A stretch of 64,000 bases of DNA from Pratylenchus scribneri. Its lineage: Eukaryota > Nematoda > Chromadorea > Rhabditida > Pratylenchidae. The notes under the pieces are model-generated. The model searched no databases and was not told where the DNA came from. It was given only the letters and a program-made list of their open reading frames with translations. Made by a program: the position numbers and the translations under genes. The stretch spans positions 248,001 to 312,000 of the forward strand of contig JAQSEB010000065.1 in assembly GCA_030063045.1 (NCBI GenBank). The letters run 5' to 3'. Shown here in pieces: positions 48,528 through 60,031 of this stretch (position 1 is its first letter; every line of letters begins with the position of its first letter).

Positions 48528-51500
48528 ATGGGCAGCGAAGTATCTCGGCCCCAAGACAGCAATGGATTGGCCAAACGGCGGGGAAGTTCAAAGAAAATGT
48601 CACGTCGAATGTCGATGGGACCGCCGGCAAAAAAGGAAGGCAATTCGGATGGGCCTCCCTCAATTAGAGTTGGCGGCTCCACTGGCGTTCTCTCCGCAGA
48701 GGATAATGGTGAAAATAATAAATAATAATAAAATTGAATTTAAAAATGTTAAAAATTTTCATTATTTTTTGGAGCAAAAATTGGCTTTAAAAATTATTTT
48801 AAAAAGCATTTTTACAAAGGAATTAGAATAAAATTTTAAAAACCATAAAATATTTAGACTAAAATTATTTTAAATTTCTTTTAAAATTAAAGGAATTCTA
48901 AAATTAATAATTATAATAATAAAAAGTTAAATTAAAATTAAAAAAATTTTGTAGATTTAACATTTTTTTAAATTAATAAATAATATTAAAAATGATTCAA
49001 TCGTCGAAGAAATTATAAAAAATTTTAAAACCCATAAAATATTTAGACTAAAATTATTTTAAATTTCATTTAATTCAAAGGAATTCTAAAATTTCAACTG
49101 CGAAACAAAAACCAATAATTTAATCAAAAAAATAAAATAATAAAAAGTTAAATAAAAATTAAAATCATGTAGATTGAATATTTTTAAAAAAAATTCACTC
49201 AGAAAATGTTAATGCAAATTTTTTTATAGAAAATGAAACGCCCTATCAAGTTTCGCAATCGCGGCTCTCCCTTTCCATTGACCAACTGAACACTCCACGT
49301 TCCCGTTCCGGATCCTCCTCCAGCCAATCGCCCACAAAACCAAAACATCGTTGCTCATTGTCCCTCAAAAATAGGCAACTAATTCAGGTTGGAAATTATT
49401 GTAAATTAAATTTGGGAAATATTGAAAAATTTTTAAAACCCATATAAATTTTTGCAAAAATTCTTTTATAATCAATTTAAAAAATATTTGATAAAGATTG
49501 GAATTTATTTTAAATTAAATTCGGGAGATATTTTAAAAAATTTTAAAACCCATAAAATTTCTTACAAAAATTCTTTTTATAATTTATTTAAAAAAATTTG
49601 ATAAATAGAATTATTCAGTCAATGAACCAAATCCGTAAATTTAATTTTAAAAAAAAATGAAAATAATTTAATCGCTCAAAAAATAAATTATTTCAAAATA
49701 AATTGAATAGGAAATCGAATTAAAACAGATTTAATTATATTTAATAGATTTTTAATAATAAAAATTTTAAATCTCATAAAATTTTATTTTTACATATCCT
49801 TAATAATTTCATCAATTAAAGGAGAATGGAAAATGTTTCCGTAAACTCAAATCAATTTAGAAAAAAAAAAATAAATTTAAAAATTATATTTATCCTAAAC
49901 AGGGTTGCTTCAACAATCCCCACGAAAATATTGGCAATCGAATTTTGAAAAGGGCCGCCGAACGACGCAAAGATTTTGGCCGTTTTTATTTGACAATTTC
50001 CGCGGAACAAAGAGAACAAATTGGAGAAACCATCAAAATGTTGCTCAAAAAATCGGTGGCCTGCATTTGTGTGGACAGCGCCGACGATGAAGTAAGAAGA
50101 GGAATTATTTAATAATTATTAAAAAAGATTTGGAATAATTTTTAATAAAAAAAATTTTAAAATAATTTTTTTTATTTTTGGAAAAATTTTTAAAATACTT
50201 ACAAAAATAATTTTAATATTTTTCGTTAATAAAATTTTAATTAATGTAGGAGGTAAATAATTATTAAAAATATTGAAAAATTTAAAATTTTTAAAATACA
50301 ATTTAACGAATTTTCCATTTGTTTAAATTTAAATTAAATGATTTTATTCTATAGCTTCAATCCATGGCCACGGAGTTTGGCCAGCGCTTTGTGGACTACC
50401 GGCTCCATGGCTTCAAAGCCGATTATTTTGCGGCATTGGCGGATTCTAGTAAATACAAAATATTTTCCAAATTAATTAAAACAAATAATTAAAGCAATCA
50501 CGGAATGTGTCCTGCTGGATGCAGCCGTCCATCCCGCCGCCGTCACCCTTAATGCCTTCTCACAATTCATTACAACGGTAGGTCATTTAGCAAAAATTGG
50601 AAAAATTAAAAATTATTTATTCTAAATTAGGAGGAATTTTTAAGATTTTAATTATTAAATCTCAAAAATTTATATTATTTATTTAAGCAATAAATTAATA
50701 AAATTTAAATTAATTTAATTTAAAAAAGGAAAAAATTTTATTTTATAATATTAAAATAAAAGGTATTTATCGGTTTATTTACCTGCATTTTCTGGGTCAG
50801 CATAGAGAAGGTTACGGTAACCCCCATAGGTCATCCGGTAGAGGATTAGAGTCATTCAGGGATTGGTTAACATCAGCCATATCCCTAATCCTAATCCCCC
50901 TTTTCACATTTGCATTTTGCAAGCGGATAACTGGTAACTGCCAAATAAAATTAAAAATAACCAAAAAAAAATTTACTTTTTTAAATTTTTAGAAATAAAT
51001 AAAAATTTTCAAATAAAATTTCAACATTTTGTAGCTGTTTTCCTCTGTTCGCGATGGTTTCTATTCGGAAATGCGACGTCTCCGTCGAATCAGCAACAGT
51101 TTTTCCACAATCTCAAATGGATCCATGTCAACAAGAAAGAAGCTATCCGTTGAGGATGCACTTAAATCCATGGAACGCCGATCGCCGCCAACATTGGGCA
51201 CTGCAAAAGGTACGGAAAATAAGCAAAAAAATTTAAATTTTTTTAATTCAAAAAAATTATATTTTTAAATTTTTCAGAAGGAAGTCCAAAGGAAGTTCGC
51301 CGTGGCTCCACCGGCACTGTTGGCAATCAAAGTTTGAATGACACACACAGCAGCCCCCGTTCATTGAGTCCAGCAGAAAATGGACTGAAAAAAATGTCGC
51401 AAAGCAAAAGTGGGTCAACATAATATTTTTTAAAAAGTTCAAAAATATAAAAGAAAAAATTCCATTTTAACGCGAAAATTAAAATTTATTTTTATTCAAT

Positions 51501-52451
51501 TAATTTTAATTAATATAATCTCTTTTTTAATTTGTCCGAAAATTAATTTATAAAATTTAATTTTATTATTTTAAATTAATTCATTTTAACTAAATATCTT
51601 CTAATTTTAATATATAAATTAAATAAATAATTTTGTTTCATTTTTTATTCTTAAATTTTGTAAAAAATTAGTTTCTATTTCTAGTTTAATAAAATTTTTA
51701 AAAAATTAATATTTAATTTTTTAAAGGTGCCTCGCCTTGTGGTGGCAGCATTAATGATGTGGAATTTGTTGAGTCAAACAATAATTGTGCCAAGAAAATG
51801 GCAGCAAAGACAAAAAGAGGCAGCAAGAGTCGAAGTCCAACGCCGAGTCGAAAAATATCTCCAGGAAGTATTAGCAGTTCAAATGGAGGAGGAAGTCAAA
51901 GCCAAATGCTAATGAAGGTGATTAGGGAAAGGATTCAATAAATTAATTTTAAAATTAATTATTAATTAAAAAATATTTTGAATTTATTAAAAATCTATTT
52001 AATTAAACTTATAAAAGGAATAAATGGAATTTACTCAAAAATGACTGAATTAACCCACATTCTTTCGTGTCGAAAAATATTATAGTATTTTTGAGGCCAT
52101 ATAACTTGGCCATGACTAGGTATTCGAGCTCTTGGTTAGTTTCAGGGGAGGATGAGATTAGGCTAGGAGTTAGGGAATCTTAAAGAAATCTGATTTGGCA
52201 AGTTATTTGGCCCCAAAAATATAATATTTTCTACACTAAAGAATTTGGGTAAATTCAGTTTTTTTTTTGGCAAATTAATAGACTCCCATTATAAATGAAT
52301 AAATAAATTTTGAATTAAAATTCAGAAAGAAGAATTGAATTTGATCACTGCAGAATTTTTGAGCAGCGGTAATTCGGCATTTGCCAAGGAAGGCAGTAAT
52401 GGGCCATCAGCGGGAGAGAAGCCAAGATTTGCGGCCACAGTGGCAAATTGA
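48528..52451 (+). CDS. Globin-domain protein, nematode GLB-like
   Basis: Nine exons, 442 residues: 48528-48708, 49230-49387, 49903-50091, 50355-50448, 50495-50577, 51035-51209, 51278-51409, 51727-51917, 52326-52451. The start MGSEVS fits an N-myristoylation site (Gly2, Ser6), as known for some C. elegans globins, so membrane attachment is possible. Residues 1-115 are basic and Ser-rich; the folded part, about 115-250, contains DFGRFYLTISAEQREQI, ATEFGQRFVDYRLHGFKADYF, TECVLLDAAVHP and LFSSVRDGFYSEMRRLRR, matching the divergent multi-exon nematode globins as I know them; the tail is again Ser/Lys-rich. Where a globin carries its proximal histidine (after LG..H), this protein reads FGQRF, so heme binding is uncertain. 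Intron 8 carries a TIR element. Family call is moderately sure; symbol not given. Confidence 0.75.
52028..52280. mobile_element. MITE with about 45-bp TIR in globin intron 8
   Basis: Left AATTTACTCAAAAATGACTG... and right ...TTTGGGTAAATTCAG with TTTGGCAAATTAATAG are inverted repeats. Both ends contain ATTCTTTCGTGT-type text. A second copy is at 60350-60619. Confidence 0.75.
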
Positions 52452-52474
52452 TGCGAAGAATTCATTTATTTTTA

Positions 52475-52480
52475 AATAAA
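52475..52480 (+). terminator. Poly(A) signal, globin-like gene
   Basis: AATAAA 24 bp after the stop codon. Confidence 0.45.
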
Positions 52481-53149
52481 ATATTTTAATTTTCCCATAA
52501 AATTTTATTTTGAATTTGTAATATATACCAATAATTGATTAAAAAATTAATAAAAAATTAATAAAAATTGATTTAAATTTTTCCAGAATAATATATGAAT
52601 TTTTTTTGATTGTCGATTTGAACCAATTTATTTTGATTTCTTTCTTTTTTTGTCATCATTAAATTTTTGATTTTATTAATTTTCCCCCTTTTTTATTTTT
52701 TATTGTTCCCCTTTTTCAATGCCATAAATTTTTGCTGGTAGAAAATAATCAATAAAATTATATAAAAAAAATTATTTGTGTGGTCAAATTTATCAAAAAA
52801 AGATCATTGCCATGTCTGAACCCAGAATAAGAATATTTTTTAATAATACACATTTACTTGAGCATTAACTTATATGTCTACTAAAAAGTAATAAAATAGA
52901 CTAAAATTTAGCATTTTAATTTGCTGGTTGACTTCAAGTTATGAAGACCATTAAAAATGCTGCTGATTAGCAGAGAACACAAGGGTGCTCAATGGCCATT
53001 AAATGAGATATAGATGATTATTTTATTTTTAATTTTAATCAAAGTTGATATATTTATCCGATTAAAATTAAATGGAATTTATCACCACAATGAATAAATT
53101 TTAATATTTTTATTTCTTCTTCATCTTATTAGGCCTTTCTTGCAATCAT
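52481..53149. other. Intergenic between convergent genes
   Basis: AT-rich 3' region shared by the globin-like (+) and SPRY (-) genes. No exon, repeat or RNA gene seen. Confidence 0.5.
53109..53114 (-). terminator. Candidate poly(A) signal, SPRY gene
   Basis: AATAAA on the minus strand (TTTATT on plus), 36 bp after the stop codon at 53150. Confidence 0.4.
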
Positions 53150-56100
53150 TTAGAGGAGACCTCCGAATTCTTTGAATCGCCATTCACCGTGGTCAGCAAA
53201 ATTCACTTTGATTTTATCGCTCACACTCGTACAGAAGGTCGGGAAAAGTTGTGTGGAGAATTTTGGAGGCAATTCCACTTTACCTGAAATTTAAATTATT
53301 TATATTTTTTAATTGTCATTTTTTAGGCTTTTCTTTGAAATAATATTACCCAATAAAATTCCATTCCATGTGGCGAAACATTCCATTTTCGAATTTGGCA
53401 GATCGATTATTCCAAGTCCAACAAAATCGCCTTGTCGCCAGAAAAATTCATCGACATTTTCGACATTTTCGAATTTTTCGAATTTGGTCAAAAATCCATC
53501 AATAAAAATTCCTCCTTTGCTCCAAATTCCAATTGAATTTTTCCCAAATCCAAGGCCATTTACTTTCACCAATGGAAAATGTTTGTCATCACAAAATCCA
53601 ATCCAAATGGTGGACGACCCGTCCCTGTGAATAATGAATTGAATATTGCTTAATCCCAAATTTAATTGCTATTTTTCCGATATGCCATCCCTACATAAAT
53701 TTTTTATTAATAAATCATTTTCTAGAGTAATTTTCAGCACTCAAGCAAAATGTATTGCCAAATTAGGTATTTCGAATTTTGATAAAAAAAATTTTAAACT
53801 CATGATGTATATAATAGAATTAAAGCCCATTAAATTCTCTGCAAAAAGACGTTAAATTCAAATTCTAGCTCCATTCTGTAAGTTGATAATAGCCAGAAAA
53901 ACTGGTTTTATAATCATAGATTGGTGTGAGGTCCATCAGCTCAGGAAAAAAAAGACTTCATTTTTGATTGAAACCCGTATATAATCTACAAGAATAACTT
54001 GGTCTCATTTCAAAATCGCAAATTCAGTTGGGTTCTTCCCTTTATATTTTTACCAGTCTTATTAGTCTTATTAGCTTTTAGGACAGGATAGGAATTTTAA
54101 AGGAGCCCAAAAAATCGCTTCCCATAGTATAACTTGTGTGCAATTGCAATTCAACCGATTACATTTCACCTAATAAGATTTCACGAAAAATAAATTACAA
54201 ATTTGTGTTCAAAGTTGAAAATATCCCAAAAAAAGATTTTTAATAAACAATTTGAGGGGGTGGTATAAAGGAAAGGTTAAGTACCAAAATTTTTTTATAG
54301 GATGGTATTTAATTTTGCGAAAAAAACATTGAAAATTACGAAAAGTTTAACGGTTTAACAGTTTGTTCTAGACCCCCAAACCTTAAAGCCATTCGATAGA
54401 TCTGGTCAAGACGCGTCGATTGGTATATATTTTATCATGGTTTGATCAAAAATTAAGGGTTTTAAACCATTTAAACCATCAAAGGGGTTTGGTTCAAAAC
54501 CAATTAAATCATGTCAAATTATATACCATTCGACGCGTCTTGACGAGCTCTATCCAATGGTATATGATTTTTGAATTGTGAACAAACCGTTAAACCGTTA
54601 TAAACTTTTTGCAATTTTAAATATTTCCCTTTTTTATATTCAAATAAAATTAAATTATTTCACCTATAGAAGAGAATTTCCATTTCAAAATAGAAGCCCA
54701 ATGTTGGCATTTTGATATTCGTCAGATTGGATGACGGAATCGGCAAAACAGTTCGCACGCAATTGTGTCCTTAAAATTAATAATTAATTCAACATCATAA
54801 TTTTTGTTACCATCTGGTCCAGTATGCTCCAAGATATTACTGCCTTCGGAAATGGTCATATTATTTGAGCCACTACTCTCTGCTTCGTTCAATTTGTATG
54901 CATTCCGATCGTAGTTGACCCACTTTTCTCCATCAATTTCTTTGGTGACCATCTGAAATTATTTATAAAGAAATTTAAATTAAATTTTCATTATTTATAA
55001 AGAAAATTTTTTAAAAATTAAATTTTCATTATTTATAAAGAAAATTTTTTAAAAATTAAATTTTCATTATTTATAAAGAAAATTTTTTAAAAATTAAATT
55101 TTCATTATTTATAAAGAAATTTTTTAAAAATTAAATTTTCATTGTTTATAAAAAAAATTTTTTTTTAAATTTATTTTTCATCCCAAAAAAAAGAATTATG
55201 ATAATTTTTAACAACTAAAGCCTAAATAACATTTTTTTTAATTAGCTCATAAATTTAAAGCACCGAGAAAAATTATCAAAAAAATGTAAATGTTATTATT
55301 TTCAGCAGAATTATAGGTAAGTCACTAAATTGGAAAACATTTAAAATTTTATTTAATAATTTAAATTTCCAATTAAATTGACCGATCGTACCTCTTCAAT
55401 TTGCACCTTTCCATACAATTTTTCCTTCAATCCAACAATTTCTTCCTTCATATTTGCCATCTCATTTTTGATTTCTTTTAATTCTTCCTTTAATCCATCA
55501 TTTGCTGCCTTCAATCCATTCATTTCCTCCTTCATTTTCCCAAATTCTTCTTTCAATACGGCATTTTCCTTGCTCATTTCATCCATTTTATTCTCAATTT
55601 TGCCAAATTCCTTGACCATTTGCGAAATCATTTGCATCCTTGCAGTTCCAACAATAACCGGTGGTTCCTCGTTGTTTGTTGTTGTATTTTCCTTCTTATC
55701 CATTGCCATGTTCTGTATTTAAAACAATATTTTTAAAAAAAATGTATTCCAATTTTTAATGGTTTTTTCACTGCAGTTAAGATAATTGTGAACTGCACAA
55801 TTGTGGATAAAATGGTCTAGTACCGACGTTGGAAACAACATGATTAAATTATATGTCATTTTATTGGGCATAAATAAATTAAAAATATTATTTAAAAAGC
55901 ATTGGCTAATGTTGAATATTTATTCGAATTAAGTCCGCAAAATTTTTAATTAATTGAACTAGTAAAATATTCAATTTTGTCCAATGATTTTAATAACATT
56001 TTGTAATTAATTTTAAATTTAATAAAATGAGATTTAAATTACTCCAGGAAGATTTACCACCTCTAATAATAAAAATTTTTTATCCCCATCCATAATAATA

Positions 56101-56265
56101 AAACCTTTCTATCCCCAATTGTCATAAAATCGCTTTTATTTGATTTTGTGATAATATAAAATTTTTAAATTATTATTTTAAAAATATAAAATTTTATTAA
56201 TTTTTTTTTCTACTTACATTAGCCATGATAACCAGGAAGAAAAAGATAATAAGAGATTTTGCCAT
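53150..56265 (-). CDS. Secreted coiled-coil plus SPRY domain protein
   Basis: Six minus-strand exons, phase-consistent, 341 residues: 56265-56218, 55712-55392, 54952-54811, 54769-54664, 53624-53350, 53283-53150. Exon 1 is exactly a signal peptide (MAKSLIIFFFLVIMAN). Residues about 40-120 form a heptad-rich coiled coil (KMDEMSKENAVLKEEFGKM). From about 130 to the end is a SPRY domain with its usual landmarks in order: VRTVLPIP, FYFEMEI, WIGFCDDKHFPL, SIGIWSKGG, GDFVGLGIIDL, WNG, LFPTFCTSVSDKIKVNFAD. Secreted SPRY proteins (SPRYSECs) of cyst nematodes are effectors injected into plants, where some bind or suppress immune receptors; this protein has the same signal-peptide/SPRY logic but its role is inferred. 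Intron 3 is 41 bp; intron 4 carries a palindromic MITE; intron 2 has a 38-bp tandem repeat. Confidence 0.9.
54336..54613. mobile_element. Palindromic MITE in SPRY intron 4
   Basis: Inverted ends (AAAGTTTAACGGTTTAACAG / CGGTTTAACGGTTT read from the other side) and a second inner inverted pair around GACGCGTCGATTGGTATATA / GACGCGTCGAATGGTATATA. A related copy begins at 63790 and leaves the window. Confidence 0.8.
54975..55160. repeat. 38-bp tandem repeat in SPRY intron 2
   Basis: Four to five copies of AAATTTTCATTATTTATAAA followed by GAAAATTTTTTAAAAATT; the last copies carry small deletions and substitutions. Confidence 0.9.
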
Positions 56266-56467
56266 TTTGTAATACTTTTTGGAAATTAATTAAAATTGTC
56301 TAAAAAAATGTTTTTTAATAAATTTATAATGCTTGATTAAATTTGACGAAATTAGAAATTGAAATAAAAATATATTTTTGGTTTAAAAATACAATATTAT
56401 TAATGGGAATGGAAATGGGAATAAAATGAACAAAATAATAAAATGTTGATTCATTTTTGGCATTTGG

Positions 56468-57447
56468 GTTGGGCCTAGGGTTAATTACCCGTTGACGGGT
56501 AGGGTAGTCGGGTAGGGTACCCGTAAGGATTTTGGGCAAATTACCCTACCCGTTACCCGGACCCCAATTACCCGCATTACCCATTACCCGCACCTTGACT
56601 ACCCGACTACCCGCCTACCCGTAACCTTTTTAAAGCCACCATTTAGGGAACAAAAATTGTATTTTTTTATGCAGGGCTCTCAGAATGCCTGATTTATCAG
56701 GTTTTCCCTGCTTTTTCTGATTTTTCCTGACAAAAACCTGATTTCGGAAAAAGCCTGATAAAGCCTGATTTTGACCAATTTTCTGAAATTATAAAAATTT
56801 TTCGCTGCGTGGCTAATTTTATCTCTAATTTTTCGCTGCGCGGCTAAATTTGGCTCTAATTTTTCTCTGCGCGGTTAATTTTGGCTCTGATTTTTCGCTG
56901 CGCGCCTAATTTTGGCTTAAATTTTCCTCTATCGGGGCCATTTTTAGACCTAATTTTTCGCTGCGCGGCCATTACAAAAACCAAATTTTTCGCTGCCGCG
57001 GGCAATTTTAGGGAGGCACAAAATTGGTGGTTGTCCTGCCCTCCTTGCCAACGTATGTTTGGACGGATGAAAGAAACAGTTTTAAAGTTGATACAGTGAA
57101 TGCCCTTGTTTCGATTAAAGAAAATTCTGAATTTAATTGTTCACAAGCATTTAATATGTTTATTTCAAAGCCTGAATTGTTGCAAAAGGCAAAGATTTGA
57201 GTGAAAAAAAATTTGAAGATGAAGAAGAGTTTTTATTATTTTTTATTATGATATTTATTTTGGCCAATTTTAAAAATTTTATTAAACGAATTTCAAAAAA
57301 TGTCTTAACAAGGAACGGGTAGGGTAGTACCCGCGGGTATTTTTCGAGTTTGGCCTACCCTACCCATTACCCGGACCCCAATTACCCGTATTACCCGTTA
57401 CCCGCTTTTTCATTACCCGCCCCCGGGTAATTAACCCTAGTTGGGCC
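56468..57447. mobile_element. Non-autonomous hAT transposon, copy 2
   Basis: Body 56476-57439 (964 bp) with the same 15-bp ends TAGGGTTAATTACCC / GGGTAATTAACCCTA as copy 1 and an exact 8-bp duplication GTTGGGCC at 56468-56475 and 57440-57447. The terminal 150 bp match copy 1 closely, but the interior is unrelated: it holds a CCTGATTT-rich block (56695-56775) and tandem TTTTTCGCTGCGCGGC-type units (56800-57000). No transposase. Confidence 0.93.
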
Positions 57448-57643
57448 AAATTAATGAAATAAATAAGGTAAAGCGACGTAGAAAAAATTCATTCGTTCCC
57501 CGCCGAAATGATTAATCAGTAATAAGTGATGGACAAAATTTGGCCTAATATGTGAAATAGAAAATAATTTTAATAGGATGATTAATATTGAATGATGTGA
57601 TCATTTAAGAGTGAGAAGAAATTATTTGATAATAAATGGATGG

Positions 57644-58096
57644 ATGAAAGTCAGGGCTGCCAGATTTTTTTTCGAAATAAAGGACATTGGCCATGAAAAT
57701 AAAGATTTGGAGGTTAAAATAAAGATTTTCGTTTTAAGCGAATATAAATTGATTAAAATTTTTAATTTTGTTTTTTATCATAAATGATCAACCGGGGATC
57801 ATCTAGAATTAAAATTACATGTTTTTTTGAAAAGAAATTTTTACAATTTTTCGAGCCGCAGGCGAAAAATTTAAGCCCAAAATGGCCGCGCAGCGAAAAA
57901 TTTAAGCCCAAAATGGCCGCGTAGCGAAAAAATATATCTTTTTTATAATTTCATGAAAAAAAAGTACAAAAAGTACTCGATAGCCCAAAAAAAGGACAAA
58001 TCTTTGAAAAAAGGACATTTTAATTTTCAAAGATTAAGACCCTCAAAAAAAGGACAAATCTTTAAAAAAAGGACATCTGGCAGCCCTGATGAAAGT
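57644..58096. mobile_element. hAT-type element with CAGGGCTGCCAGAT ends
   Basis: Body 57652-58088 (437 bp) has perfect 14-bp inverted ends CAGGGCTGCCAGAT / ATCTGGCAGCCCTG and an exact 8-bp duplication ATGAAAGT on each side. The interior repeats AAGGACAAATCTTT-like text and GCCGCGCAGCGAAAAATTTAAG units that are the reverse complement of the repeat inside hAT copy 2. Confidence 0.92.
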
Positions 58097-60031
58097 AGTA
58101 GAATTTGCCGAAGGACAAATCCATACATAACATTTAGCTTTTGGATTTGGTTGAGTTGTAATTAATTTTTCTTTCTAAGGAAAAAATATAATTAAAAATA
58201 TATGTGAGAATTCATTCCTAATAGAAAGTCTAAACGTTGTTACAGCTCAACCCCTTTAAATCTTTCGGAAAATTGTATTATGGTGAAAATGAAGACAAGA
58301 ATTCCCAGTATTAGCTATTCTAAAATTTGTTAAGCTCAAATATTAACACTAAATTGTTTATAATTAATTTAATATTTGAGAAGTTTCTGAATACAAAAAT
58401 TTGAATATTGAATTGGAAATGAAAACGAAGTCCTTTTTCGCATTACGACATTTGCGGACCCGACAATTGCGGACGAACGGTCTTGTGCCAATGGTGGTAA
58501 AGCTGCCGTGGCATTGCTTAAAGCGTTTAAATAGACATAAACTTAGCTACAAAATGATATCAAAAGCATTGGCTGATGTAGAATATTCACCGAGTTATGA
58601 CCAAGAAAAAACCATTAATTTAATTAAAATTTTGTTTTGGAACATGTGAAATAAGTTGCATTCCATTTACTTTTATGATTTTTAAGAAAAAATCAAAAAA
58701 TTTTCACTTTTGGGTTTATTGGGGATAAAAAAGTGTTTTTTGGGGGAAAAAGAGGTATTGGGGATAAAAAAGTGTTTTTTGGGGGAAAGAACGTTTTGGG
58801 GAAAAAAAGTTTTTTTTGGGGAGAAAAAAGGTTATCACTTCTCATTCTCATATTTGATTGTAAAACGATGAAAATATATGATTTTTGGTGATTTTAGGAT
58901 TATGCAATTTTGGGATTAATTTAAGGTAATTTTGGTGCTGAAAAAATCTGCGTACAGATAAAATACTTTAGTATTTTATTTTTTTATGGATACTAAATAA
59001 AACTTGGCAAAATTTTCAGGTTTTCGGTGCTATGATAAAGATGGAATTGAAATTGAAACTGGAGAAATTAAAGAACCTGTTTTATGTTCTTAAAATTGCT
59101 AAATTTGATGTATTTTAATTTGCATGAATATTATTGGTTAATTACATGCCTTCAGGCCATTATATAAATTGGCAAGCATAAATCATATTTAATTAAATTT
59201 GTATTTATTAATTGAGAAAAATTGCAAATAGACTGGATTGTTTTACCAAATTTATCTTCTAGTTAATTTTATTTTTATAATTTTTAATTCAATTTATTTT
59301 ATATTATAAAATGTTATTCTTTTTATGAAAAATTAAATAAGCAAATATTTAATATAACATAATGAAATGAGATCCTTTGTAAAATTTTATGTTAAAACTT
59401 AAACACTTTAAAATATCCTTTTTGGTCAAATTTCATATTTTCCATTTCTTTTTAAAAGTTAAATTATCATTACTTTTTTGAAATAAAATTCATATTTTTT
59501 AAATTCCTATATTTTTATTTTCATTCTCCCTATCCCGTCATAGTGGAATCATTTTTTGGGTAAAAATAGGCAAATTTTTGATTTTTTTTCTTTGCGATAT
59601 GCTTCAAGCAATTTTCTACCATTTCTCATTTATTGTTTATTCATTTATTAGTATTATTCGTTACATATTTTCCCATTTCCAATTGACCTCATCATTTTTC
59701 CTTTGCCATATGCTTGAAGCAATTTTCTACCATTTCCCCATTTTTTATTCTCCAAACATTTTTTCCCATTGACAATCCGCCGATTGCCCTCCCCTCACTC
59801 ATCATTTTTCTTGCCTGAAGCAAATTTCTTCCTTTTTTTAAATATTCGTCAAAAATTTTCCAACAAAAATTTCCTTTGTCCTCCATCAACAGCAGAGATT
59901 CGTATTATGACTTGGGAAAATGCCATTATGCAGATTGCGGAATCATAAATTTTGTCAATCATTCCTCTTCTAAGTGCATTCCAATTTTTATGCTAATTTA
60001 TTTATAAGAAAAAATTTAAAAATATATTCTG
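58097..60031. other. Intergenic, AT-rich with short tandem repeats
   Basis: 58718-58830 holds tandem GGGGATAAAAAAGTGTTTTT units; 59575-59830 has two to three copies of a roughly 120-bp unit containing ATATGCTT(C/G)AAGCAATTTTCTACCATTT (shown with its variable base). An 82-codon open frame at 58401-58649 has no splice or family support. Confidence 0.5.

Noticed and set aside
53313..53630. 105-codon plus-strand frame
   Set aside because: Antisense to the SPRY exon 5.
58401..58649. Possible transposase fragment
   Set aside because: No catalytic motif or family resemblance could be seen in the 82 residues.
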